Positions 44,727-53,645 of a DNA stretch of 64,000 nt are shown here, one piece after another. Below the pieces are notes generated by a model that saw nothing but the letters and a program-made list of their open reading frames with translations, had not been told where the DNA came from and did not search any database. Every line of letters begins with the position of its first letter. Position 1 is the first letter of the stretch. Position numbers and translations under genes: made by a program. This DNA comes from Komagataeibacter melomenusus. GTDB taxonomy: Bacteria; Pseudomonadota; Alphaproteobacteria; Acetobacterales; Acetobacteraceae. The stretch is taken from NCBI RefSeq assembly GCF_013155395.1, contig NZ_JABJWC010000010.1:1-64000 (forward strand), read 5' to 3'.

Positions 44727-44975
44727 CATGCCTCCTGAGAACATCATGGTTGAAAGGGACTGCGTTACCCAGTTTCCGCGAGGCCACGCAGGATGGAAGC
44801 GTATTGGCTTCTGAATGTAAAAACCGGCGGCCATGGGCTAAAAAATGGACGGTTGTTCCCTGTCAACCGGTGGCCGTCAGCCAGCCTGCGACAGTCTGTT
44901 GCTTGTGCCATGCCTGATTTTGGCCATAACGGGTGATCAGAAGACCGCATTTTTGCCGCTAGAAAGGACATCATC

Positions 44976-45257
44976 ATGAAGGTTTCGGATCTCGTCGAGA
45001 TCGTGGCCGCCGAGGCTGACCTGAGCAATGCCGATACCCGCAAGGTCATCGACGCAGTGGTCGAGGCCATGACCCAGGCTGCGATCAGGGGCGAGGAAGT
45101 GACCCTGCCGAACTTCGGCAAGTTCAAGGTCAAGGATGTACCAGCCCGGGAAGGCCGTAATCCGGCGACGGGTGCCACGATCCAGATCGCGGCTTCACGC
45201 AAGCTGGGCTTTACCCCGGCCAAGGCGCTCAAGGACGCGTTGAACGGCGGGAAATAA
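44976..45257 (+). CDS. HU-family DNA-binding protein
   Basis: 93-aa histone-like protein with the family motif GRNPATGATIQIAAS in the DNA-binding arm and KALKDALNGG at the end. AAAGGA precedes the ATG. An element-encoded HU could help replication, recombination or silencing of the element. It is the only plus-strand gene in this part apart from vapBC. Confidence 0.92.
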   Translation: MKVSDLVEIVAAEADLSNADTRKVIDAVVEAMTQAAIRGEEVTLPNFGKFKVKDVPAREGRNPATGATIQIAASRKLGFTPAKALKDALNGGK

Positions 45258-45335
45258 ACGTCCCTTGGGAAGGATCTGCTTGCATCTGGCGGGGGCGATC
45301 CTTATCTTACACCTGTCTTACAATGGAGACAGGTG

Positions 45336-45617
45336 ATGCCAGCCGATCCCCTCACCACAACCGTCTCGACCAAGGGGCAGGTGATCCTGCCCAAGGCGCT
45401 GCGCGAACAGTTGCACTGGCCCGCCGGAACACGGCTGGTGGTTGAAAACACCGAACGCGGCGTCCTGCTCCGTCCGCTGCAGGAAGCTTTCGCGGCCACC
45501 CGGCCCGAAGATGTATTTGGCAGCCTCCCGCCCACAGGCGGCCCGAAATCGATTGATGAGATGCAGGCAGGTCTGGACGCGGAAATCAGGAAACGCCATG
45601 CGCGCGGTCGATACTAA
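45336..45617 (+). CDS. vapB: AbrB/SpoVT-type antitoxin (VapB)
   Basis: 93-aa antitoxin with an N-terminal swapped-hairpin AbrB domain (TVSTKGQVILPKALREQL) and a C-terminal tail that neutralises the toxin. The start MPADP at 45336 is close to GGAGACAGG. It overlaps the PIN toxin gene by 20 bp. It stabilises the element. Confidence 0.85.
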   Translation: MPADPLTTTVSTKGQVILPKALREQLHWPAGTRLVVENTERGVLLRPLQEAFAATRPEDVFGSLPPTGGPKSIDEMQAGLDAEIRKRHARGRY

Positions 45618-45987
45618 CATCATCGTCCGCTACCTGACGGGCGATGATCCGAAACAGGCCGAAAAGGCGCGTGCGGTGGTCAACGGGGAGTTGGTCTTCG
45701 TGCCACGCACCGTCGTGCTGGAAACCGAATGGGTTCTGCGCGGGGTGTATGACATGCCGAAGAACAGGGTGATCCCGGCCCTGCGCGCCTTTGCGGGCCT
45801 GCCCACGGTCACGGTCGAGGATGCGACGCTTGTGGCCCAGGCCTTCGATTGGGCGGAAGCGGGCATGGACTTTGCGGACGCGCTCCATCTTGCCGCGGCA
45901 AAGGGCTGCAGCGGTTTTGCGACATTCGACAGGCGTTTCATGCGCGCGGCCACCAAGGTTGGCACGCTGTCGGTCAGCGCCCCCTGA
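45598..45987 (+). CDS. vapC: PIN-domain ribonuclease toxin (VapC)
   Basis: 129-aa VapC-type RNase that cuts RNA (tRNA or rRNA in known members). The metal-binding acids are seen in MRAVDTN, VLETEWVL, DFADALHL and FATFDRRF. The gene begins at 45598 inside the vapB end, so translation is coupled. The complete acidic set suggests an active toxin. Confidence 0.88.
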   Translation: MRAVDTNIIVRYLTGDDPKQAEKARAVVNGELVFVPRTVVLETEWVLRGVYDMPKNRVIPALRAFAGLPTVTVEDATLVAQAFDWAEAGMDFADALHLAAAKGCSGFATFDRRFMRAATKVGTLSVSAP

Positions 45988-45994
45988 TCCGCTT

Positions 45995-46402
45995 TTACGT
46001 TTTTCCGGCAATGGTATCCTCCAGCCATCCGTAAGTAGCAATCCATGCCACCGTCTCCCTGCTTCCCAGATCAATGACGTGCGCACCGCCTCCGAAGGCG
46101 TTCACGCGCGGGCGTGTGCAGGTATTGGCCCATTGAAAGCCCCAGCGGCCAGTGAGCCGGAATTTACGGGCGCAGCGCAGGACAAAGACGACCACCTGGG
46201 CGGGATCACCCGTCCTATCGTCCCGAATCCACAGCCTGCCGGCTCCATGGGCAGGTTCTACCGAGACGGCAAACGGTATCCCCCCTGCGTCATCGATCTG
46301 GTACTCGGCCAGCAGATCCAGATAGATCGTCATCGCGCGGGCGGCGTTGCGTGCGGAGCCGACATCAAGAACGCACGAGAAATGCGTAAAGAAGTCCGCC
46401 AT
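45995..46402 (-). CDS. Hypothetical element-backbone protein, 135 aa
   Basis: Starts MADFFTHFSCVLDVG with GGAG 7 bases before. The middle has LWIRDDRTGDPAQVVVFVLRCARKF and WGFQWANTC, resembling small proteins that accompany DUF932 genes in alphaproteobacterial elements. No catalytic motif. It follows a terminator after the DUF932 gene but has the same direction. Confidence 0.65.
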   Translation of the reverse strand: MADFFTHFSCVLDVGSARNAARAMTIYLDLLAEYQIDDAGGIPFAVSVEPAHGAGRLWIRDDRTGDPAQVVVFVLRCARKFRLTGRWGFQWANTCTRPRVNAFGGGAHVIDLGSRETVAWIATYGWLEDTIAGKT

Positions 46403-46427
46403 GGTCTGTCTCCATGAAAAAGCAGAA

Positions 46428-46446
46428 GCCCGGCGCAGGGCCGGGC
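46428..46446 (-). terminator. Terminator after the DUF932 gene
   Basis: Stem GCCCGGC / GCCGGGC with a short loop, followed on the minus strand by TTCTGCTTTTT. It lies 34 bp beyond the DUF932 stop. Confidence 0.7.
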
Positions 46447-46479
46447 CTGGTGAAACCACATGGTTCATCTCGGAACGTG

Positions 46480-47682
46480 TCAGATCACTTTTTCCATCAG
46501 CTTGCGTGCCCTGCCCTCCAGATCCAGCCGCGTGTCCTGATTGGTCTTCGTCCGCGCCAGTGCCGTAATTCCCTGCACGAAATCGAACACGCTCTCGGGC
46601 TTGTGTCCCTCCTCGTGCAGCACCGTCTCGATGATCTTCGTGGTTTCCGGTTTCGAGAACCCGCGACGACGCAGGAAACTTTCGCGGTCCTCGTCAGTTT
46701 TTGCCATCAGCGCCCGACGCGAAGCCTGAATGCCGGAGACGAACGACGCCGGGCTGGTCGTGGCGAAATTCCGCAGGGCCGGTGTCGCCTGATGCACGAA
46801 ACGCGATGCGGCGAACTTGCTATGCCGGATCGTGATCTGTTCGAAATTTTCGACGCCCCAGAGCATTCTATTTTGACACACTCCGCGCAGATAGAATGAC
46901 GCAATACCAAGGCTCTTGCTACCAACTTCGGAATTCCAGGCATAGAAGCCCCGGAAATAGAGGTCAGGATCGCCATTGGGCAGGCGTCCGGCTTCGATCG
47001 GATGGGTGTCGTCGACCAGGAACAGGAAGACATCGCGATCCGATGCGTAAAGCGTCGTGGTTTCCTTCGTGATGTCGACATAGGGATTGTGGGTCATGGT
47101 GGCCCAGTCGATCACGCCCGGCACCTTCCAGTTGGTATCGCCTGTGCCATCACCGGCGATTTTGCGTACTGCGCCGACCAGTTCATGATCCCAGATGCGG
47201 CCGTAATCGGGACCGGTTACGGCACGCAGTTCGACGCGGCCGTCCTCGGTTTCCAGCGTTTTCACCAGTTCTGTGCGGTGCGACAGCAGCCCGTGCTGCA
47301 GGTTGATCGCCGCCAGCGGAGCGGGAAGATTGCGCAGGTATGACGATGGCGCGCCGACCAGGCTGCACATCTGGCCGAAAGACCAGTGTGTGGGTGCGAT
47401 CGGGTCATTCTGTCCCGGCACGGTCAGGGTCAGGCGCTCGGCATTGTCGCGGGATGCTTCCACGCGAATGGCGCGGCTTTCCACCGTGCGGACGGTGGCG
47501 CGCTCGGCACGGGCAAGTGTGGCGGCATGCAGGTCAGACAGGGACAGGTAGCGCTCGTCATCCGGGCGCGAGAACCATTCGGACGAGACGCGGGCGCTCC
47601 GTTCGCCACGGGAAGGATCAATCCGGAAGCCGCCAGACGCGGCGCCACGGGACGCAGGGGGCAGGATGGTGGTTGTGGTCAC
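46480..47682 (-). CDS. DUF932 family protein
   Basis: 400-aa protein. Family motifs are APTHWSFGQMCSLVGAPSSYLRNLP, RAVTGPDYGRIWDHELV, DRDVFLFLVDDTHPIEAGR and FYLRGVCQNRMLWGVENFEQITIRHSKFA. Phage and plasmid proteins of this family lie near DNA-processing genes; their activity is unknown. A GTG start at 47682 with AGAGGAG is preferred over a longer ATG frame. Confidence 0.85.
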   Translation of the reverse strand: MTTTTILPPASRGAASGGFRIDPSRGERSARVSSEWFSRPDDERYLSLSDLHAATLARAERATVRTVESRAIRVEASRDNAERLTLTVPGQNDPIAPTHWSFGQMCSLVGAPSSYLRNLPAPLAAINLQHGLLSHRTELVKTLETEDGRVELRAVTGPDYGRIWDHELVGAVRKIAGDGTGDTNWKVPGVIDWATMTHNPYVDITKETTTLYASDRDVFLFLVDDTHPIEAGRLPNGDPDLYFRGFYAWNSEVGSKSLGIASFYLRGVCQNRMLWGVENFEQITIRHSKFAASRFVHQATPALRNFATTSPASFVSGIQASRRALMAKTDEDRESFLRRRGFSKPETTKIIETVLHEEGHKPESVFDFVQGITALARTKTNQDTRLDLEGRARKLMEKVI

Positions 47683-47766
47683 GGAAAACTCTCCTCTGAT
47701 GCCGGTTATTCGGCACCCAAGGCGAAGCCGACCTCTCCCTCTTCCCGGGAGGGCGGACATGAAAAA

Positions 47767-47793
47767 AGCGGCTTCCGGGTACCGGAAGCCGCT
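47767..47793 (-). terminator. Rho-independent terminator after parB
   Basis: Perfect 12-bp stem AGCGGCTTCCGG / CCGGAAGCCGCT with a 3-nt loop, followed on the minus strand by a run of six T. It lies 27 bp after the parB stop. Confidence 0.9.
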
Positions 47794-47820
47794 GTCTCAA
47801 AGTTCCAGACCTCATAAAGA

Positions 47821-49902
47821 CTACTCGGCGGCAATGGCCTCCACGTCCTCGCTTGCCGTCACTGTTTCAACCAGTGCCTGATCGGCCAGCCTCGCGGTCC
47901 GCAACGCCTCGGGCAGCCAGCCCGACCCCTCCAGCAGCCGCTCGGCCTCGCGCGCCATGTCGGGCTTCTTCAGGTGGGCAATGCGCTCGACCGCCTCATC
48001 GCCGCGCGCTTCGCGCACCGCCTGGAGGATGCGGGCCTTGGTCACCCGACCGAGATAATTCTCGACGGTCGGCTGCCAGCCCGCCTCGACCAGATCGAGG
48101 CTGAGGGCTGCCGCCAGACGGTCTGCACGCTTGAGACGCTCGCTGACGCTGCGCTGGGACACCGCCCCATACGATGGCATGCGCTCGTAAAGCGCATTGA
48201 TGCCGAAGGACAGGCAGTGGGCCAGCAGCGCCATACGGCTGGCATCGTCCAGCCCGTCGATCCAGCGCCACAACGCGTCCTCGTCCTCAGGCAGATCATG
48301 CTTCCAACCCTCGTTGCGCTGGCGCAGCGCATGGGCCGGCACGCTGCCCGGCATGTCGGGCGAATGGACCGGCAGGGAGATTTCCCGGACATAGGCTTCC
48401 AGGCAATCCGCACCCGGTGTCTGCCAGTAAACATCGCGCACCAAGGTGTGCAGCAGTTCGGTCAGGGCGATGTGCGGGTTGCCGACAAACGCGTCTCGTA
48501 AGGCCAGCGTGCGCCAGGCCGTCAGTTCGCTGAGAAGCCGGTCAGGCAGTGGTTTTATCCCGTCTTCTTCCTCGGGTTCGACGTCGGCAGCAATGCTATC
48601 GCCCACTGCGCCTTCATCACTGCCATAATCAGCAATACGTTCATTCGGCCCATCATATGCACCGTGAGCGTATTCATCCGAACCGTCGGCATCATCGGTC
48701 TCTTCCCGCTCGGCAGGCATATCCTCGGGCAGCACGAAGCCGCGCTCCACCTGCAGCGTACCATCGCTGGCAAGGCTGACGAACACACCTGCCCGCGCCA
48801 TGTCGGCGGGATCAAATGCGAGAGGCCGTTCTTCGAGGGCAAGAATGGCCTGCTCGATCTCGCCCAGTCTTGCATCCACCTCGTCCGGATATTCATCGGC
48901 CTGGGCATATTCAGCCTCGATGGTTTCCTGCTCGGCACGCAGGGCTTCGAGACGGGCTGTCTCTTCATTGGTCAGGGGCACTTCCGTGCCATCGATCTCG
49001 ACGAACTGCCGTGTGTGCCCCCATGGGAACGACAGGGCGGTTTCGACCCACTTCCAGCCCTCGGCGCGGACCTGTTCAGCCGCCTCCTGCAGCTTTTCCA
49101 TGACCAGCCGGTCCAGAATGGCCGGATCCTGCAGCCAGCCGCCGTCATCGGCCTCGAACAGGTCGCGCATGATAGGCCCACCGGCCGCAAGATAGGTGTC
49201 CAGTCCGACGAAGCGTACGCGACAATCCGAAGCCCGCACGGTCTTTTCTGTCAGCATGCGGCGGATGACGTAGGGTTCACGGTTATGGCTCTGGGACACG
49301 ATGTCCCAGACCTGCTCCTGGCGGGCATGGTCATCGCTGATGGAAAAGGCCATCAGCTGTTCCAGCTTCATGCCGTCCTGCTCGTAGATCTCAAGCAGCT
49401 TGTCGGACACGGTCATCAGCCGCAGGCGCTGTCTGACCACGGCCGGTGCGACGAAGAACGCTGCGGCGATTTCCTCTTCGGACATGCCTTTCTCCAGCAT
49501 GTCACGGAAGGCGCGAAACTGATCCAGCGGGTGCAGGGCCACGCGCTGGACGTTTTCGGCCAAGGAATCATCTTCGGCAAAAATGGCCGATCCGGCTTCG
49601 CGAACCACGCATGGCACGGGTGCCGTCTTAGCCAGTTTCTTCTGCTTCACCAGCAGTTCGAGGGCACGGAAGCGTCGTCCGCCGGCAGGCACCTCATAGG
49701 TACCGGTCTCGGCCCCGGTATCGTCGAGAACGGGGCGAACATTCAGGCTTTGCAGCAGTCCGCGGCGCTCGATGTCGCGGGCCAGTTCCTCGATTGACAG
49801 GCTGGATTTCACACGCCGCACGTTGGACTGGGACAGCACCAACCTGTTGAACGGAATGTCACGGGAGGAACTCAGGGTAATTTTGGGAATTGCGGTCGCC
49901 AT
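47821..49902 (-). CDS. parB: ParB/RepB-type partition protein with long C-terminal domain
   Basis: 693-aa DNA-binding protein. The N-terminal ParB/Srx nuclease-like fold has SQSNVRRVKSSLSIEELARDI, VPAGGRRFRALE and a DDSLAENVQR helix; an HTH follows (MSEEEIAAAFFVAPAVVRQRL). The rest is long, acidic (DDADGSDEYAHGAY) and unlike chromosomal ParB, as usual on alphaproteobacterial elements. It probably works with the ParA at the other end of the backbone, although that copy is truncated. Confidence 0.88.
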   Translation of the reverse strand: MATAIPKITLSSSRDIPFNRLVLSQSNVRRVKSSLSIEELARDIERRGLLQSLNVRPVLDDTGAETGTYEVPAGGRRFRALELLVKQKKLAKTAPVPCVVREAGSAIFAEDDSLAENVQRVALHPLDQFRAFRDMLEKGMSEEEIAAAFFVAPAVVRQRLRLMTVSDKLLEIYEQDGMKLEQLMAFSISDDHARQEQVWDIVSQSHNREPYVIRRMLTEKTVRASDCRVRFVGLDTYLAAGGPIMRDLFEADDGGWLQDPAILDRLVMEKLQEAAEQVRAEGWKWVETALSFPWGHTRQFVEIDGTEVPLTNEETARLEALRAEQETIEAEYAQADEYPDEVDARLGEIEQAILALEERPLAFDPADMARAGVFVSLASDGTLQVERGFVLPEDMPAEREETDDADGSDEYAHGAYDGPNERIADYGSDEGAVGDSIAADVEPEEEDGIKPLPDRLLSELTAWRTLALRDAFVGNPHIALTELLHTLVRDVYWQTPGADCLEAYVREISLPVHSPDMPGSVPAHALRQRNEGWKHDLPEDEDALWRWIDGLDDASRMALLAHCLSFGINALYERMPSYGAVSQRSVSERLKRADRLAAALSLDLVEAGWQPTVENYLGRVTKARILQAVREARGDEAVERIAHLKKPDMAREAERLLEGSGWLPEALRTARLADQALVETVTASEDVEAIAAE

Positions 49903-49944
49903 GGCGAAAACTCCATGACGGGCGGACAGGAGACACTCTCCCAC

Positions 49945-50657
49945 CCTCTCAACCCGTCACGAAAATCCGCGCAGCCCTCTGACTCTGACGGCTGCACCCA
50001 AGCCAGCACGCTCTCCCCCTTTCCCGGTAGAAAGATGTCGGTAATGGGGGGAGAGCGGAATGTCCAGTTTCCGCGCAGACCTCAAAATAACGGACATTCA
50101 TTGGGGCTGCTGTCGGCTTTCGATTGTTCCCAGTAGAAACGAGGCCTGTACAATTTTTAGAACGAGTGTCCACTGCCATCGTGATCGTTTTTATCTACAA
50201 TTACTACTTTATTTTTTATATTTGTAGTAATTATCGATATATAATTGGAAATTTATCCGAATTGATAACGGATACCATGAATTGTGTCATGCTCGACCAG
50301 TTGCATCTGCTATGCGTCGGTCTGGCCCCCTTTGCAACGAAGCATCGGGGTAAATAACTGTCGAGCCAAGGCCAGGCCACCAGTCTCGCAGCCGTGGCGA
50401 GGTCGTTGCGGCCCATAGCTGGCGAGCGCAGCATGGCGGTAGGCTCCGACACAAAGGGCGATATCGGAAGTTCGCCGCGCGTGCGAACGCAGCCTTGCCA
50501 CAAGGTAGAAGCGGACATTCCGTCCCAACTGTCATTCTGACCGGCATCTTGGCTGCGTGAATGTGGGCCTATCCACTAATTCACGCGACTATGCGCACGA
50601 CGACCTATTGATAACCGTCGATTATCACTCTACGGTTTCAGCAATGGAGGAGCAGGC
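49945..50657. other. Stretch without a supportable gene
   Basis: Contains an A/T-rich part with an inverted repeat AATTACTAC (50199) / GTAGTAATT (50224). Weak frames near 50231-50547 look like debris with AAGCGGACATTC-type intergenic sequence. A promoter for the higA-hsd genes probably lies near 50610-50650. Confidence 0.4.
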
Positions 50658-50942
50658 ATGACCCATCCCGGAATCCTTGTTCGCCAAGAGTGCCTTGATC
50701 CCAACGGCCTGTCCGTCACCAATGCCGCACGGGTGCTCGGGTGCAACCGTCAGACTCTCAGCAACCTCCTGAATGGGCGGTCCGGCATCTCGCCGGAGAT
50801 GGCGCTACGCCTTGAAAAGGCATTCGGCACCTCCGCCCGGTCCTGGATGGAACGGCAAATGAACCACGAGCTGGAAACGGTCATGGCCCGCGCCCATGAG
50901 ATCGAAGTCCGGTCATTTACAAGGCGCCCCTCATGCACATGA
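50658..50942 (+). CDS. HigA-type HTH antitoxin, without HigB
   Basis: 94-aa XRE protein starting MTHPGILVRQECLDPNGLSVTNAARVLGCNRQTLSNLLNG, the HigA pattern, ending near MARAHEIEV. GGAGGAG precedes the ATG. No HigB toxin frame is visible upstream. The gene lies 28 bp before the methylase gene, so it may serve as a controller for the restriction operon or be a toxin-antitoxin remnant. Confidence 0.82.
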   Translation: MTHPGILVRQECLDPNGLSVTNAARVLGCNRQTLSNLLNGRSGISPEMALRLEKAFGTSARSWMERQMNHELETVMARAHEIEVRSFTRRPSCT

Positions 50943-50970
50943 ACCGCGCGACAATTACAGCAGGCAGCAA

Positions 50971-52509
50971 GTGATCACAGGCACAATCAAAACCCAGATA
51001 GACCAGATCTGGAACGCGTTCTGGTCCGGCGGGGTCTCCAACCCGCTTTCCGTGATCGAACAGCTCACCTTCCTCATGTTCATCAAGCGGCTTGACGACC
51101 TCCAGACGGTTGAGGAGCGCAAGTCAGAAGACCTCGGCCTTCCCATCGCCCGCCGTATCTTCCCCGAAGGGGCCGACGACAAGGGCGAGCCCTACGACAA
51201 TCTCCGCTGGTCCCGCTTCAAGCATTTCGAGGCCCGAGAGATGATGCGCATCGTGGATGAGCACGTCTTCCCCTTCCTGCGCCAGTTAGGTGAGGAAGGC
51301 TCGTCCTACGGCACCCACATGAAGGACGCGCGGCTTGGTTTCTCCAACGCCAACTTACTGGCCAAGGTCGTGCAGATGCTCGACGACATCCACATGGATG
51401 ACCGCGACACCAAGGGCGACGTTTACGAATACATGCTGGGCAAGATTGCCAGCGCGGGCACCAATGGCCAGTTTCGCACACCCCGACACATCATCGAGTT
51501 GATGGTCAACATCATGAAGCCGCAGCCCGGCGACACCATCTGCGACCCGGCGGCGGGCACCTGCGGCTTCCTCGTGGCGGCGGGCGAATACCTGCGCGAC
51601 CACCACCCGGAGATGTTGCGAAAAAAGGAAACCCGCGACCACTTCCACAATAGCATGTTCCACGGCTTCGACTTCGACGCGACCATGCTGCGGATCGGCG
51701 CGATGAACATGACCCTGCATGGGGTCGAGAACGCCGATGTTTCCTACCGCGATAGTCTGGCTGAGGAGCATGGCACCGACGCGGGCACCTATTCCCTGAT
51801 CCTTGCCAACCCGCCCTTCGCCGGATCGCTCGACTATGACACCACGGCCAAGGACCTTTTGAAGATCGTCAAGACCAAGAAGACCGAACTGCTCTTCATG
51901 GCGCTCTTCCTGCGGCAGCTGCGGATCGGCGGGCGCGCGGCCGTGGTCGTGCCGGACGGGGTGCTCTTCGGCTCGTCGACCGCCCACAAGGGCGTTCGCA
52001 AGATGCTGGTCGAGGAACACAAGCTCGACGCCATCATCAAGCTGCCCTCGGGCGTCTTCCGTCCCTATGCCGGTGTGTCTTGCGCCATCGTGGTCTTCAC
52101 CAAGACCGGCGTCGGCGGTACGGAGGGGGTGTGGTTCTACGACATGACGGCGGACGGCTTCAGCCTTGATGACAAGCGCACGCCCCTTATGGAGGCCGAA
52201 AAGCTGGGCGTCTGCCCGATGCAGGCGCTTTCGCCCGAGGAGCATGCGAAAAACAACCTGCCCGACATCCTCGACCGCTGGAATGATCGGGACGCCGAGG
52301 CCGCGCGGCCCCGCACCGCGCAAAGCTTCATGGTGCCCGCGGAGGACATCATCGCCACCGGATCATGGGACCTGTCGCTGAACCGCTACAAGGAGATCGA
52401 GCACGAGGAGGTCACCCACGTCGCCCCCGCCGAGATCATCGCCGAGCTGCGCGCGCTGGAGGCCGAGATCGCCGAGGGGCTGGATCGGCTTGAGGGGATG
52501 CTGGGATGA
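50971..52509 (+). CDS. hsdM: Type I restriction-modification methyltransferase subunit HsdM
   Basis: About 512-aa adenine N6 methyltransferase. It has the N-terminal helical HsdM domain (TQIDQIWNAFWSGGVSNPLSVIEQL), the SAM motif DPAAGTCGFLVAAGE and the catalytic NPPF (LILANPPFAGSLD). A GTG start at 50971 is preferred; the frame is open 25 codons upstream over the higA end. It overlaps hsdS by 4 bp (ATGA). Confidence 0.94.
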   Translation: MITGTIKTQIDQIWNAFWSGGVSNPLSVIEQLTFLMFIKRLDDLQTVEERKSEDLGLPIARRIFPEGADDKGEPYDNLRWSRFKHFEAREMMRIVDEHVFPFLRQLGEEGSSYGTHMKDARLGFSNANLLAKVVQMLDDIHMDDRDTKGDVYEYMLGKIASAGTNGQFRTPRHIIELMVNIMKPQPGDTICDPAAGTCGFLVAAGEYLRDHHPEMLRKKETRDHFHNSMFHGFDFDATMLRIGAMNMTLHGVENADVSYRDSLAEEHGTDAGTYSLILANPPFAGSLDYDTTAKDLLKIVKTKKTELLFMALFLRQLRIGGRAAVVVPDGVLFGSSTAHKGVRKMLVEEHKLDAIIKLPSGVFRPYAGVSCAIVVFTKTGVGGTEGVWFYDMTADGFSLDDKRTPLMEAEKLGVCPMQALSPEEHAKNNLPDILDRWNDRDAEAARPRTAQSFMVPAEDIIATGSWDLSLNRYKEIEHEEVTHVAPAEIIAELRALEAEIAEGLDRLEGMLG

Positions 52510-53645
52510 CGAATTTGATCCCTCTGGGAGAGATCGTTGACATCAGAGGTGGAGGCACCCCTGATAAGCAGGTTCCAGCATATTGGAATGGAGACATACC
52601 ATGGGCATCAGTAAAGGATTTTAAGAGCGGAGTTCTGGATCGAACCGTCGACAGGATAACGCCTGAAGGTGTCGCTGCGTCAGCCACCCAAGTAATCCCT
52701 GCTGGCCATATCATTGTTCCAACTCGCATGGCGGTTGGAAAGGCCGCAATCAACACTATCGACCTTGCAATTAATCAAGATCTGAAAGCTCTCTTTCCAA
52801 AGCCTGACGTAGATACCCGGTACCTATATCACGCACTCCTAGGTAACAGCGACAAACTCCTAGAACAAGCAACAGGCGCGACGGTCAAAGGCATCAAGTT
52901 GGATGTTCTGCGTGGTCTAAAAATCCCCCTCCCGCCGCTGGAGGAGCAGAAGCGGATTGCGGGAATACTGGATCAGGCAGCAGAGCTCTGCCGCCTCCGC
53001 ACCCGCGCCCTCGACAAACTGAACACTCTCGGTCAGGCAATCTTTCATGAGATGTTTCCCCGGTCCGACCACGACATACCCCGGAAACTGCTCGGGGAGC
53101 TTTGCACAATCGTCCGAGGAAGTTCACCAAGACCACAAGGTGATCCGCGCTACTTTGGTGGCGATGTTCCGAGGCTGATGATTGCCGACATTACGCGAGA
53201 CGGAATGCTCGTGACTCCCTGCATCGACAGTTTGACGGAGGCAGGAGCCAGAAAGAGTCGACATATGGACGCTGGTTCCGTTGTCATGGCTGTCAGCGGA
53301 GCGGTCGGATTACCCGCAATTCTGGCCTGTGACGCCTGTATCCACGATGGATTTGTCGGGTTTCGAGATCTCTCTGAGAAGATTATGCCCCGTTTCCTGT
53401 ATCAAGTTCTTTTGGCTGGGATGACCGAAAATAAGGCCAAGGGAACAGGTGCCATCTGGACAAATTTGACGACTGATCAAACTCGCCGATTTGACATTCC
53501 AATGCCGCCCATTGGTGCGCAGGAGAATTTCGTAAATCGCGTGACGAAGCTAGAGAGACAACGTGAATTTTACCAAATTTCTCAGGAAAAAGCCACCTCC
53601 ATCTTCGCCTCCCTCCAGCACCGCGCCTTCCGGGGGAAGCTCTGA
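52506..53645 (+). CDS. hsdS: Type I restriction specificity subunit HsdS
   Basis: 379-aa DNA recognition subunit with two target-recognition domains. TRD1 starts IPLGEIVDIRGGGTPDKQVP; the conserved linker helix is PPLEEQKRIAGILDQAAELC; TRD2 starts KLLGELCTIVRGSSPRPQGD; a second helix follows near the end. The A+T content in TRD1 is higher than in neighbours, as usual for exchangeable recognition parts. The gene overlaps the next one by one base (TGATG). Confidence 0.93.
   Translation: MTNLIPLGEIVDIRGGGTPDKQVPAYWNGDIPWASVKDFKSGVLDRTVDRITPEGVAASATQVIPAGHIIVPTRMAVGKAAINTIDLAINQDLKALFPKPDVDTRYLYHALLGNSDKLLEQATGATVKGIKLDVLRGLKIPLPPLEEQKRIAGILDQAAELCRLRTRALDKLNTLGQAIFHEMFPRSDHDIPRKLLGELCTIVRGSSPRPQGDPRYFGGDVPRLMIADITRDGMLVTPCIDSLTEAGARKSRHMDAGSVVMAVSGAVGLPAILACDACIHDGFVGFRDLSEKIMPRFLYQVLLAGMTENKAKGTGAIWTNLTTDQTRRFDIPMPPIGAQENFVNRVTKLERQREFYQISQEKATSIFASLQHRAFRGKL

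Noticed and set aside
50231-50547. Overlapping minus-strand frames upstream of higA as a possible HigB toxin
   Set aside because: Wrong strand for a HigBA pair and no RelE/HigB motifs; the sequence looks like intergenic debris.
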